Of a stretch of DNA of 64,000 bases, positions 1 to 12,432 are shown in pieces (the first letter of the stretch is position 1; each line of letters starts with the position of its first letter). The DNA comes from Vespa crabro. Its lineage: Eukaryota > Arthropoda > Insecta > Hymenoptera > Vespidae. The notes under the pieces are model-generated. The model did no database searches. It was not told the origin of the DNA and saw only the letters and a program-made list of their open reading frames with translations. A program made the translations under genes and the position numbers. The stretch covers positions 15,528,499 through 15,592,498 of the forward strand of contig NC_060956.1 of NCBI RefSeq assembly GCF_910589235.1, given 5' to 3'.

Positions 1-857
1 GTTTCCAATGAATTGTACGTTAACTTACCACACCTTCCACTCATTGATCCTACTTCGCGGTTGAACGAGAAAATTATTCGTGTATAATATTCCTACCAAA
101 GCAATTGCGATTCACTTTTTCCCAAATTAACGAGCGTATAATTTATTATCAGTGGAGGCGTATCGTATACATAAATTATAGGAATACCAATTCTATCGAA
201 ACAAATGAAAAGGAAGAAACAATGTACCGCGTGTAGTAAGTTGTTAAAGAGGGTTGTATGTAAATCGATGCGCAGTAAGTTTTACATTAATTCTACAAAC
301 CGTGAAAGTCATGGAATATATATTTTTATCTCATCCGTTACTTTAGAAGTTTCATATTTGTTCAAAAGCTCTAATTGTAAGTGGGATTATCGATATATCA
401 TTTGGGACAGTCATGGCAGAAGCGAAATTAGCAGTTTGTCATTTCGACGGGTTTCAACTATATTTCTATTTCTTTTAACGTAAAATACGATTTATTTTAT
501 CCGTGTAAAACATCGTCGAATACCCTTGACGCATTGGGTTGAAAGAGAAGGAGAGAGAAAACGACATGGCAGCTGTGTTTTACTAAAAATAACGAGGATA
601 GTTCCATGAAGAATCATTTTTAAGGCGTGCTGCATTTACAAACGTTTTCAACGTTCACATATTCGACACCGTGATACGCGATTCGTTTGCGCTATCGATT
701 GATTTTAGCAGATATTCGAATTCGCGTGGGTGGTTGGAGCAAAGGACCGTGACCGCGCGGAATGGTAACTGTATTGAATGTGCAAATCCGTCGTAGTAAA
801 CGCTCTACGAGCTCAATTGTTTCTGGAAAATTTCTGTTACCGCGAATCGACGTAAAT

Positions 858-876
858 GCAAACGCAAACGCAAACG
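858..876. repeat. (GCAAAC)n short hexamer run
   Basis: Three copies of GCAAAC within a short AAC-rich run. Confidence 0.8.
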
Positions 877-1252
877 TTCCATAATTTTACGTCGATAATC
901 GTTTCCGGATTTCAATTGAATCGATACAATGATTCGCTTAGAAAACAAATTCCATTTATGTGTTCCTATATATATAGGAATATATATATAAATTTAGATA
1001 ATGTTTTGAAGAGAAGACTTTTCGAATAGCACTTAAAAGAAAAAATTTGCACTTTATTTTTGTATAGATAGATGGATCTAGATGGATGATCGAAGGATTT
1101 AATCTATCAATTCGCATCCGGAACGATGGCAATTTAGCACGCTCGTTTCTTCGAGCGATTCGAATACGGGTAAAGCGGAATACCGCTTTATCTCATTTTT
1201 GTGGATTATTTTCGACGCCATTGCCGTGACGCGTCGATAAACGCGTAATTAG

Positions 1253-1260
1253 TATAAAAG
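1253..1260 (+). promoter_or_regulatory. TATA-box-like TATAAAAG
   Basis: TATAAAAGG in a CpG-rich segment, followed about 30 bases later by GTTTGGCGCGAGTGTG. No clear initiator motif and no recognisable gene follows within the next 2 kb. Confidence 0.15.
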
Positions 1261-1769
1261 GTTGCACGGTTCTCGTAAACGATTTGTTTGGCGCGAGTGT
1301 GTTCGCGAATGCGTAATCGCGTACCGATTACCGATAACATTTCTGATACGATCGACCGTTAATAACATTTCTATTATAAATGAGCGAACTGCGGTGGGCT
1401 GCTAACGGCCGTATGCGCCATTGCGTTATAACTTCCGATAATTAACTGTATAGGTAGGAACGAGGCATAATATTGTAAACGCGTAGATTTAAAAAAAGTC
1501 GCTTATTAACATCTTGCGTATGTTAATACATGTCGAATCTTCAACAAAAAAGTCTTTTGCGTTATAAAGACGACGACGAAGATTTATTATACTTTCACTT
1601 GTTATCGTGAATCTCGAAAATTATTAATTATTCGCCACGCGAAGCCAAATGTAGAGCGGCGGACGCGCTGAGAGATAAATTTACGGTCCTTTTTAGGCAT
1701 CAAACCTGGCGTGTTGGCAAAGTTTGGCTGTTAGCCAGGTCGAAAAGTGTGAGAGAAAGAGAAATAGAG

Positions 1770-1774
<5 letters not shown>

Positions 1775-1829
<55 letters not shown>
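1775..1829. repeat. (GA)n microsatellite
   Basis: Uninterrupted (AG)27 or so, preceded by a looser GA-rich lead from 1750. Confidence 0.97.
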
Positions 1830-1834
<5 letters not shown>

Positions 1835-2097
1835 TTCGTCGCGGTAAAACATTTGCACGTGTGCTCCTATACAAACACGAACGCGAACGAGTGACCGGCA
1901 TTATGAGATATTTAATTTGAGTTTCGCGCCGTTATATTTCACTCGACGTTGATGGAATTGCTTGTTCTCTCGATATCCTGCACCCATTTTTTTTTTCACG
2001 TCCACGTCGAGCTGTGATTTAGCGTGGTCTCTCTATCAAAGACCTTTCAAAACACGTTCTGATTTCTTTTCCTTCTACCGTCAAACGTTCGCCAAAC

Positions 2098-2280
2098 TTT
2101 TCTCTCTCCTTTTTTTCTTTCCCTTTTCCCGATCTCCTTCATCCTTTCTTCTGCTCTCACTCCTTTCTTATCCTTTCCTCTTCTTTCTTTTTCTTCTTTT
2201 TTTCTTTTTTCTTTTTTCTTTTTTCTTTCTCTTTCTTTCTTTTTTTTTCTTATTTTTCTTATTCTTTTTCTTCCTCTCAG
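2098..2280 (+). repeat. Polypyrimidine tract ending in CTCTCAG
   Basis: About 180 bases almost entirely C and T on the plus strand, ending TTCCTCTCAG at 2280. It can be read as a low-complexity repeat, or as a very strong 3' splice-site tract preceding the open frame at 2281-2530. The Leu/Phe/Ser-rich plus-strand frame and the Lys/Arg-rich minus-strand frame across it are translation artefacts. Confidence 0.85.
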
Positions 2281-2530
2281 CGTAGCTGACACGACGAAAC
2301 GGCGTACCGTGCTTTATATCTTACGGAGGACGATTACCAATCTGTCTCCTGCGAGTGAAGAAAATTACGTCCCATTCCGGAGGATGTCCAATTTTCTTGA
2401 GAGCTTCGTAAAGCTTAAACACGTATCTCTTTGCAAGGGTTGTATCTTGCCTTTTCACACCGGCCGATTGTCTCCCAAGACAGAAAAGGATAGAGTCGTT
2501 AAGACCGTTGCGATAGGAGAGGATATTTAA
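2281..2530 (+). other. Candidate terminal exon after a long polypyrimidine tract
   Basis: The polypyrimidine tract at 2098-2278 ends in CTCTCAG, an ideal acceptor. From 2282 one frame is open for 82 codons to TAA at 2528-2530, beginning VADTTKRRTVLYILRRTITN and ending VVKTVAIGEDI. Composition is mixed and not repeat-derived. No family is recognised. An open run of this length is uncommon by chance at one chosen site, but many sites were scanned, so the support is modest. Confidence 0.18.
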
Positions 2531-4237
2531 ATAAGAAAAGGGCGTAATTTTATTCCTCTATTCGTATTACCTCTTCTTTAACTTCTAATGATTTTTTAAT
2601 GTAGATATATAGAAACGTTTAACGGTATTGAACTTTCTATCCGTTTATCGGTATATTTTGAGATCGCTAGAAAGTCATGTACAATATTACGTACGATTGA
2701 TTATATTGAGTGGGTAGAAAAAAAAGAAAGAAATGAAGGAATAACAACGTATGTCGTCTATTACGCTCAGCAGTTCCCTGGTTTATTAAACGAGCTCTCC
2801 CGGCATAAAGTAACGGCCCATTCATTACTAATACAATAATCCGCGGCGCTTTTCCACTTAGCCATTCGATGGTTAATGCATGGATATCGATTTTGTCGGT
2901 AGCTCGGGATACGACGTATCGCTACGAGCGTCCACGCGAAAGAAAACTATTGTAAATAAGTTTATACGACGCTATTTAGTTTCTGCCACTTGTTTTCTCG
3001 TTTATCGAATAATAAGTCATTCGTAAACTAAGATACGCATTTAACCTAAGTTCACGAAAACAAAAAAAATAATGTTAATCGATAATACATTAAGAGAAAT
3101 CATTTCTCTTTCTTAGTAGTTAAAGAACATGCAGCCATGTTATTTTAATTAACATAAAAGAATGAACAAAAAATTAATTATCTTACGTAGTTCGCACTTT
3201 AAGACGATCCTTTTAAATACTCCATTATTAAAATAGAATTATTGTAATGAGACCGTTTACCGAACGAATGGCCGTGAAACGACTGCGTTTTAGCGATAAT
3301 GGAGCAAAAACGAAAGGATAATCGTTGTACGTGAGTAGTCAACGTTCGTGGCGTGCTTACTCGTCATAAGAAAAAGAATGCTAGGACTTGAAAAGTTCCA
3401 TGCACGCAAACTATTCTTTGCGATCTTGCATTTTTTATAATGTACAAATGACTCATACATCTAATCGACGCTTTATATCGATTATGATTATGAGCTAGCT
3501 AGTTTTAAACGATTTCCAGTAAATCGATTACCTGCTTCTACGTAACACTTCTAATAATTTTTCGATATCTTTTAATCTCTTTTCTTATCAATTTATCTCT
3601 TTTTTCTTGTGCAAAATATTTATCGAAAATTTTATTCTAACACGTAACATCGTCAAGGAAACACATTCTATGTATATACGTAGGTGGATACGAATAAGAT
3701 GCGTGTCATTGCCATGATCGTTATATTTTTTTTGTTTTTTTTTTATGATTCATGAAAAAGCGATGTGGATTCTTGCTCGGAATGAAGATATATGACGGAG
3801 TTACGTTACAAGATTCATTACAAGTTCTGCATACACGGGGCTTTAAAATACAGACGATCCATATCCTATTTTTTTCTTTTTACTTTTTTTTTATTCTTTA
3901 TTTTTTTATTTCAACGTCGAAATAGAGCAAGTTGAGCAAAATAATATTCCTCGCAAAGTATTACAGTAACTATCACGTCATCATATCTAAATATAAATGC
4001 ACGGTATGATTTTAATTTTCCAACGAAATTCAAAGCGTACTTCGTAACGAGATACCGATCGAAAGAAAAAGTAGGACGCACTGAAGACGATCGTTCGTCG
4101 AAGCGCGGTAATGAATCGATGGATTTTAAAAGCGGAAGATGACGCCGGTCGATGTTCACCTTTCGAAGAGCGGCTTTCATATTCTTCCTTCTGATTCGTG
4201 ATTACTCCGGCGCAGATTGACCTCATTTTTTATCTCC

Positions 4238-4242
<5 letters not shown>

Positions 4243-4279
<37 letters not shown>
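4243..4279. repeat. (CT)n microsatellite
   Basis: About 18 CT units immediately upstream of the TATAAAAG at 4293. Confidence 0.97.
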
Positions 4280-4283
<4 letters not shown>

Positions 4284-4292
4284 GTTTTTCTC

Positions 4293-4300
4293 TATAAAAG
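4293..4300 (+). promoter_or_regulatory. TATA-box-like TATAAAAG next to a (CT)n/GAGA array
   Basis: TATAAAAG lies 14 bases beyond the CT array (4243-4279), which on the other strand is a run of GAGA-factor-type sites. A start site would fall near 4323-4330 in TTGCACACACTTACATTAG. No gene is recognised downstream, so this is only a sequence resemblance. Confidence 0.2.
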
Positions 4301-4590
4301 CAACTACTCCAGCTCGGTCCGCCTTGCACACACTTACATTAGTCGCATGTTCTTCTTTTTCACTCTCCGTCCATTTTCTTTTATCTTTAAGTCACCAAGT
4401 TTCTGCACGTGTGTCGATTTAATCCTCATCTCGCAAGATTTTTTTCTTTCTTACATTAGATAATTTTTTTCTTCTACGTTCATCGTTCGATTGATAGGAG
4501 ACGTCTGGATAAGTAAAATGAGAGAATGATAAAGCTTAATAATCAAGTGCTCTCGCGTAATAAAAGGTCAAAAAAAAGATATATGTTCGT

Positions 4591-4635
4591 AAGAGAGAGA
4601 AAGAAAGAAAGAAAGCGAGAGAGATAGAGATAGAG

Positions 4636-4698
<63 letters not shown>

Positions 4699-4710
4699 GA
4701 GAGAGAGAAG
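4591..4710. repeat. Compound (GAAA)/(GATA)/(GA)n microsatellite
   Basis: GAAA units, then (GATA)5-6, then about 30 GA units with two interruptions. Confidence 0.97.
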
Positions 4711-5278
4711 AAGAGCAAAGAAGAAAAATCAGAAGAGAACAGAAAAAAAAGGTTGCCGCGTAAAAGTTTTACGAGGAGCTGCGATACAGTCTCGTTGCAT
4801 GCGCTCGTACTTTATCCAACTGTATACTCTAGTGTAGCCGCGTGTACTCGGCCGTTTAGCTTTCGCGTAAATTAACTCCCGAATCGTAAACAGAGTCACA
4901 CGATGTAGTTGTCTACTCGTCTTTTTGCGTTCTTCCATTCCTAGTATCACAGGGTTGTTTTAAAAAGACGATTTTTGTTACCCTTAAAAGTTACTTCTCT
5001 TTTATCGATTCCCTTGACTTTACGTGTATTCCAATAATGGAAAAGGTTCGATTTATACAAGGATCGTTTTTTAATCACTCGTCAAATGTTGAGAGAAAAA
5101 TAAAATTACATTTCTAAATTGCAATATATTAATTTTTCCGACGATTCTACAGTTAACATAGACAGTTTTTTCTTTTTTGTGTTATTACACGCATCGTGTA
5201 TCGATCGATCTACCACGAGAGTAACGTCAACAAGGTGGTACGCTCGTTGGGCGCATATAACCGTATGTAAAAGTAACT

Positions 5279-5348
5279 ATATGTACATATATACATATAC
5301 ATATACCTACATATATATATGCATATATACATATATATATATACCTAC

Positions 5349-5397
<49 letters not shown>

Positions 5398-5398
5398 A
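5279..5398. repeat. Compound (TA)n/(ACATATAT)n repeat
   Basis: About 120 bases of TA dinucleotides broken by regular ACC or GC interruptions (CTACATATATAT twice), translating as Tyr-Ile-Thr repeats that are not a real protein. Confidence 0.95.
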
Positions 5399-6225
5399 AT
5401 ATTTACATATCATACGTGTATGCGTGCGTACGGATACGATCTGAGCGTCGAAACTATGTAAGAGTATCCTCGGATATGGCCACTAAAATAAACACCCTCG
5501 TATTGTTGTGAACAACCCATGAGCTTATTTTGCAGGCGAGCTTTCTGGTTTTATGTCGTTGCAACGCGGCGCATCATGTGTCTTGTTTATTTCCTGTTAT
5601 TTAAAGCTGGAGTTTCCAATTTTTCGCAATTCTATAAGCCTTCGTGAAATAAATAGAGATTGCGTGACTCCTTTTGAAAGGAAAAACGATATAAGCAGGA
5701 GAAAGAAAGAAGGAGAAAGAGAAAGAATACGCAATTCTTGAATCGATGATTTTTATTGGGTGTCATTTTAAGTACGTTCTCATTTTAACGATTCTTTACG
5801 AATTGAAGAAGAGTAAGTAAAAGAGATATTACCTTGTTCTCTGTGAAAGTGATTTTTTGCAACAATTACGGCTTTACTACGAGAAAGAATATTTCTACTT
5901 TTAGCAGCGATGAACAAGATATATTGGCTGCATATATTTGGTAGATATGTTTGCTGATATATTTATTGTATATCGGAAAAGTATTGTCCAACGAACGGAC
6001 GAATTGGAAAACATAAGTTTTTGCTACCTTTATGGATTCGCGTATTTTGTCTGCGGTTGGACGTACGTGGACGAGAAGCACGATTGTTGTTAATTCCGTC
6101 TCTAGGGTGCCACTGATATTCATTTGGCTAACAGGCAGAGACGTGGAGAAGCGAGTTTCGTGAACAAAGCGAAGAGGTGAGAGAGGAAGATAGAGTGAGA
6201 ATGCAAGAGAGATAAAAACAGATAC

Positions 6226-6241
6226 AGAGAAGAGAGAGAGG

Positions 6242-6278
<37 letters not shown>
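6226..6278. repeat. (GA)n microsatellite
   Basis: GA run with one GGGG interruption; it lies about 150 bp from an opposite-strand CT run at 6428-6462. Confidence 0.95.
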
Positions 6279-6280
<2 letters not shown>

Positions 6281-6427
6281 CCAATGGCACTCGAGTCTCT
6301 ACAAAACGGAGGTATAGCTACGAGCGAATAACTCAATATCGGCGTACCTTGTTCCTTTGGGACAAGCTCCATCGACCGTTCATCAGTTGGCCGTTTTTCT
6401 TTTTTCTTTTGGTTCACTTCATCCGTT

Positions 6428-6462
6428 TCTCTCTCTCTCTCTTTCTCTCTCCCTCTCTCCCT
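6428..6462. repeat. (CT)n microsatellite
   Basis: Interrupted CT run, complementary to the GA run at 6226-6278. Confidence 0.9.
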
Positions 6463-7202
6463 TTCGATTTTGCCATGACTATTTCGAATTGTCAATGTAC
6501 GTTCCGAATTCGATGAGAATAGTTCTAGTTCTTTTCTTTTCTTTTCCATGCTTCCACATTCGAGCTTTTGTTTCTCGTTTGATCGTCAGCATGAAGAATA
6601 CTCGAGCTAGGAAAAGCTAGGATCATCCTTCGTATGTGAACACGTAGTACCTACATGATAGACCGACGAGTTCGAATTGAGAGGTAAAAAGGGACAAAAT
6701 CTCGTTTCTCTTTTTTTTCTTTTCTATTCTTTTTTTTTTGCTTTCCGTTAGGACGCAAATTTCGTGCAGGTGGATTTACCTGGCGACAACCCTCTCCGAC
6801 AACATAAACTTGGAGAAATTAATCCCCTAGGATAAGACGGTATGACGAAGCGAGCGAACCGGCAAGATAGAGAGGCCTTTTTATGAGCGCGAAACGCTCG
6901 GATGCCTCGTTTACCGTGCAGCGATTAACCTAAAAAGTCTACGACCTCTTCTTTGTCCTTTTTCCTCCTTAGAGATCCTACGATCCTTTAACCGTTTCGC
7001 TTTTTTCTCTCCTTCGCTCTAATTCTTTTTTTCTTTTTTTTTCCTTTCTCTTTCTACGTCATCCGAGCTTCTTTTTATTCTTTCCTAGTCCATCCTCTCT
7101 TTCCGTTTTCTTCTCTTTCGATCCATTATCCTGGAATTTTCTTTTCTCGTGAATGCAAATCATTCGATTTTACGTCTTACTTTTTCCGTAGAATACGTAT
7201 TA

Positions 7203-7242
7203 CAGCAACAACAACAATAACAACAACAAGAACAACAATAAT
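7203..7242. repeat. (CAA)n imperfect microsatellite
   Basis: About 13 CAA-like triplets with TAA and AGA variants. Confidence 0.9.
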
Positions 7243-10200
7243 AAAAAAGAAAGAAATTCGTTCTTTATATACCAACGTCGATCGATAATTACGGAGAAAG
7301 AGAATTTTCTGGAAGGAAGATCAATAACGATACTTTCAACAATAAAAAGTAATGCCACGGGAGCGACTTCTATCTTTCATCTTCCATGGTTCCGTTTTCT
7401 TTATGCGCCGTCATTTTAGAAATCCATTGTTTTAGGAGAAACGTCGTTGATGCATTCTCCCTTTTTTTCTTTGTATCGAAAAGCGACTGCATCACGAGGA
7501 CCGTCATCACTGTATATAACCGCAAATACATGAACGTGTATTTATATATGCTGTATACGTCTTCATATGGGAGGGTAACTCTATCGAAAGTATCATGCAT
7601 TGGAAACCGCTCTGGAGTCTGAGTCTTTCTTTCCATTTCTTTTCCAACGTTTTCTCCTTCGCATATCCTTGATACGTCTGGCTACATCCGTATCCGTATC
7701 CCGTGCCATCTTCAATACTACCATCGATATCGACGATATCTCGAAGTACTGGCACTCGAGAGGACTTTCGATATATTCGCGTATATCTCGACCGACCAAT
7801 AACATCTGGACTCGTTTCTTCTCAATTCCGTAGGTACTTAAAGCCTTGCCGTTATATACAGGTGCGCTCTATTCTCGTGTTTTTATACTCTCGATTGTTG
7901 ACCATATTGTCTACTATCTTTCATTCTTGTAATATAACAATATGTGAGCGGAAATGGGTGGATACAATCAATTGACTATTTATACTTTGGCTTCTTCGAT
8001 TTCCATGGTTGACGCGTTGCTATAAAATTATTCCTTCGAAACAGTCAACTTTTTCTCTCTGTTTTTTTACTTATATTTCGTGACTCTTTATGATAATTAA
8101 TATTATACGATTTTTTTATCTTTACATGCAAGGAATCATATATATTTCATATCGCGTTATTTAACCTTGTTCTTACGTTTGACTGACGTTTCCCCCTTTT
8201 CTTTCTAAAAATATTTTCGTTTCTTCAAACAAAGTTTAAGCTTCGCACACAAGGCTCTGCAAAGCTTCGTACTTTATGTTTATCTTTACGTATACATAAG
8301 CACGCACCTTTAGCTTTGCTCCCGCAATTTTCGAGCTTAAATGCGATCGAGTTGCTTTTCTTGTCCACGATGACGACCGAAAGAAAAAGAGAAAGAGAAA
8401 GAATGAGGAAGTAGATAGAATAGCACGTAAGTGCATCTTTGATTCGTGTGCGCAGTACATCCGACAGAAGGAGCGAGAATCTAAAGGGAATAATGGATCC
8501 TCGTAGTTTCAGCTCGTTTGAGCGCTCGGTGAGTTTCCTTTTCTAGCAGGGTTCAACGAGGACTAACGGGGATGAGGTGAGTGAGTTGAAGGCTGACGGC
8601 GGTGGGTAGGAGGAAGGGTAGAAAGGTGGAAGCTCAGAGCTTTACCTTCGCAGCAAGGAAACTTCCATAATCCCCGTCGCTCTCGCCAACGTAGGGTACA
8701 AGCTATAGCTACCATCACCTCCACCACCACCATCACCATCATCGACGATGCTGCCCGCTGAAATATAGGGGGATGAGTTGGAAGATGGGAGCAAGGAACA
8801 AGGCGCGAGATAGACGACGAGTCTTCTCGTAGAGCCCGATGCTAAGAAGGGTAGGTGCGATCGCGGAGTTACAGAACGTGAAAGCGGATGGCACGAACGG
8901 GTCTCCTGAAGGGATCAAAGTAAACGAGAGATAGAGAGGGAGGAGAGAAAGAGAAAGAGAGAGAAGGAAAAGAAAGGTTCTCTTTTTCCTCTTCTTGGAC
9001 GACCTCGTGAAGATTCGAAAGAGACGAAAGGAAGACGAAGATATGGCTTACGAAGGATTCACTTTTCCTTAGATTTTACACTATTCGACTGTTCTTCCAC
9101 GTTTTCTATATCGTCTTCATCTCTATCTTTTCCCTCGTGTTTCCTTTTCAGCCTCACCTTCGATTTATCTCACGTTTTTCCTATTTACCACAAAGAAGAA
9201 TCGAAGAAGCTGCCGAGTTCTCGAGTATTTTTTTACAAACGATCTTACGAATCGTAGATAATTCGACATGAATTTTTTGAACGATCGAATGCATTAATCC
9301 TAATTCGTTTAAATGCTTCATTCTGGTATATTATTGTAATTAATTGTTCGGTTGACGATTAAAGCTTGCAATTGTTCGTGGCTTCCTCTTTGTTTTCGAT
9401 CTGTGCGCGCGCAACTGGATCGAAATTCATTGCACTGCAGATGAGAGAAGCTCGTGTCTTCTTATTCCTATACGAGAAAGAGCCAATCGAGCTTTCAGAG
9501 TTTACGGATAAGCCGATCTTCGTCCGGTTAGCTCTGTCCCAGGATGTTCTCCGGTCCATCGTTGATTCTCATGTTCTTGTTACTCGTATTGAAACATGTA
9601 TCCTCTCTCTCGGATTAACGTCAGCGCGTTTAATTGGACGTTCACAACTTCAAACTTTTTCTATTTTCTATCTTTGCTCGTATCCTTCCAACGTGTTTCT
9701 GAGCTTTCTAATAATAGTTCGAACATAATCGGTAAAACTAATCTATTATACCTGGTCTGAAATAAAATCTGAATATGGGTCAAAATCATAAAACGATCGA
9801 TAGCGGACTAGTTCCTCTTCTCAAGTTTGTCGTTCTCAGTAGCTGCACCTTTTGTATTTTCCGAAGAAGTTTTAAATTCATATCAGAGCTCGATCTCGAC
9901 GTTCTTGGTTCCATTTGCCGTGCACGTTTCGACTGTGACCTCGTCGACCTTGTACGTGTGTACGTATATGAATGTTCGTGCGGCTGAATGCGTCCTGAAG
10001 ACCTGTGTGTACGAACCAAACCGTTCGTAATCCGCACACGTTCAGAACTCGTAAGCGTTCCGAACAAGCCGTCCAATTTTTCGGTACGGTCAAGTTTGCG
10101 CGGACTCCGATTCCTCTTTACCCTGTTTCCCCCACCTCCATTTATTCCTTTCTTTCATTCTCTTTCGCTTCTTCTTTTTCGTAGCTTATATACCACGGCA

Positions 10201-10388
10201 GAAGCAGCACACCTTCGTCACGGAGAAGTACCCGCAATCGTTAGGGAGCTAGAAAGTTTTGCGGATCGATTCGATCCGAAAGAAACTACCCTTACCGTCC
10301 TCCCTCCTTTTTTACTTTATGTCTACGTTTCCTTTTTTTTCCCTTCTTTCACTAACTCTTTTTCCTTTTTTCTCCGTTTTTTCCCTCA

Positions 10389-10389
<1 letters not shown>

Positions 10390-10444
<55 letters not shown>

Positions 10445-10457
10445 TCTCTTTCTCTCT
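10390..10457. repeat. (CT)n microsatellite
   Basis: About 30 CT units with TTTC interruptions at the 3' side. Confidence 0.97.
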
Positions 10458-11490
10458 TCGTTAAGTCTTTTAGTTCGCCATTCTTTCAAAGGCAGTACCG
10501 CAGACTCTTATCCGCAGCTTTACCACTAGATTTCTTTTCCTACCTTTCTTTCTTCGTTTTCGGTCTATCCCAACTTTATCTTTCTTTCATTTCTCTGTTC
10601 AATTTTGACGTCCTTCTATTCCGGGTGCAGATATACATAATACATTTATTCACACGACAATCAATTGATCTCTGGTTTTTCATGTCATTCACTCTTGATC
10701 GATTCACGAGTACGAGGAATAGGTATCTCAATAGCAAATGCGCCTATCGCGCGGTTTACAATGCACGATAGCACGGTAAATCCGATATGCGAGGAGCGAA
10801 TGAAAAGAATCGATCACGTCAGCGTTCTAAATTAATTTTCTCGCGGTTGTCGCCGGCGCCTCCGCAAAATCGACCAATAGTTTCTCGCGAATCGTTGTCG
10901 AGGCAATCAGCCAATCGTTTTGCAGATTTCTCTTCGTTGGAATATAGACGGTGAGGTGGGAATCGGGGAAACGAGAGGGCCATACGCGTTTAATCGAATC
11001 GTAAATTCATTCCTCTTTTCTGTTCACGCGGAACAGCTCGAAAATTGCATGCAAATGCAGAAATATTCGGGCGAGCGGCCGGGCCGTGATTTCTTATCGA
11101 TTCGCGATATTCCCATCCACTGTCTCCCCTTTTCTCTTTCCATTTTCCATTCTCGTCGCTCCTCCCTTATTCTCTAAATGCGCCGAGTGAAGAGATCCCA
11201 AGAGGAAATCGACGGACGAAGTATTTTATTTGAAACGCGATTTCTTGCTTTCGAAAATCTAAACGGAAGTTAAGGCATTATGGAGACTAGAATACGCTGC
11301 CGTGGTATCGGTGATGCACTTTGAATTGGATTACTAGTTTGAAAGTTTTTCTCGTTTATTTAGACTTCCGAACGTATATAATCTGATTGAGGTTTTACCG
11401 GTATTTTTATAAGAATTGAATCAGTTACACGTATCAAATTTAAGTCCGTGAATATATAACGTTCAGGCAATGATTAAAGCTATTTATAAA

Positions 11491-11518
11491 AGAGAGATAG
11501 ATAGATAGATAGATAAAT

Positions 11519-11573
<55 letters not shown>

Positions 11574-11581
11574 AAGAGAGG
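11491..11581. repeat. Compound (GATA)/(GA)n microsatellite
   Basis: (GATA)5 followed by (GA)n with AAA interruptions. Confidence 0.97.
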
Positions 11582-12432
11582 TTGGTTATAGATATTGGAA
11601 TTGGAGAACTTTTGTGGATATCAGCTATTATTCTACTCTCATAGAGTTCGACCCTTTCGCAAGATTTATCTTCGCCTTTTCTGCTACTTCGTTCTTAATG
11701 ATCGAACGAGACGATAAGAATACGAAGATCGAAAGAGACGTTTAAACATCGTACCACTGGAACGAAAGAGCGCATAGCTCTTGACGTAACGAGCTTTCCA
11801 GATTTTCTTCGCTATTTCCTTCTATCTTTATGTTTATGTTAAAAGAAAGCACGAAGGTTATTAGAAATGGAAGAGAAGGTGCCATCGCTATAGATCTGTA
11901 CTCCACGATTTGTTGTAGTAATTCGTGCGCGGAAATGCTTGCATAATCGTTAGAATCCTTGGAGACAGAGAGATGCTAGTCGCTACGATTTGTATTTTCT
12001 ATGTTAATGCGGACGCATAAAATACAGCTGACACAGACGTAGCTTTCTCCCTCATTCTTTTTTCGTTTACTTTTTCGGGGAGAAAACAGCTGTTACCAAC
12101 GTCAATGTCTATTATAGTATAGGGAGGTCTATGTGATCGTACGTTGACATTTTCTAACCAAGAAAATAAGAATTTTGAAATTACTTTTAACGCATATACA
12201 ACTTGTAATTTTATGTAATTTTTTCTCTCTTATTTAATTTTATAGTTATGTATGTTCGCGATAATTACATTTGCATCTTCCGAGTATTGCGGAAATCATC
12301 CATCTACTCATTGTCTAGACGAAATATATAAATATATTTATTAAGAAGTACGTAAATATAAGAATGTATTTCAGTGTTCTAGTTATGGTTCTCATGAGAA
12401 TGCGCGATAACATTCGTTGATTTTCATCGCGT

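Larger units (their letters stand above)
1..1774. other. No gene seen
   Basis: AT-rich, CpG-containing DNA with short chance frames only; it holds the GCAAAC run and the TATA-like site listed separately, plus a small TATATATAGG palindromic run near 965-990. Confidence 0.5.
2531..12432. other. Microsatellite-rich non-coding stretch
   Basis: No recognisable gene. The segment 8470-8900 is GC-richer, with a CAC/CAT-rich run (8723-8748) and an ATG reading MDPRSFSSFERS directly followed by GTGAGT (near 8492-8528); this is too short to support as an exon. The 120-codon plus-strand frame at 9366-9728 is not repeat-derived but matches nothing I know and is within chance length. CCAAT and CACGTCA motifs near 10815-10915 are isolated. 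Confidence 0.45.

Noticed and set aside
4946..4954. TATCACAG, the seed of the miR-2/miR-13 family
   Set aside because: Only the seed matches; the rest of the mature sequence and a precursor hairpin are absent.
8492..8528. ATG reading MDPRSFSSFERS followed by GTGAGT
   Set aside because: Twelve codons are too few to call an exon without transcript or conservation evidence.
11640..11665. GAGTTCGACCCT resembling a tRNA B box
   Set aside because: No A box at the right distance and no cloverleaf arms could be folded by eye.
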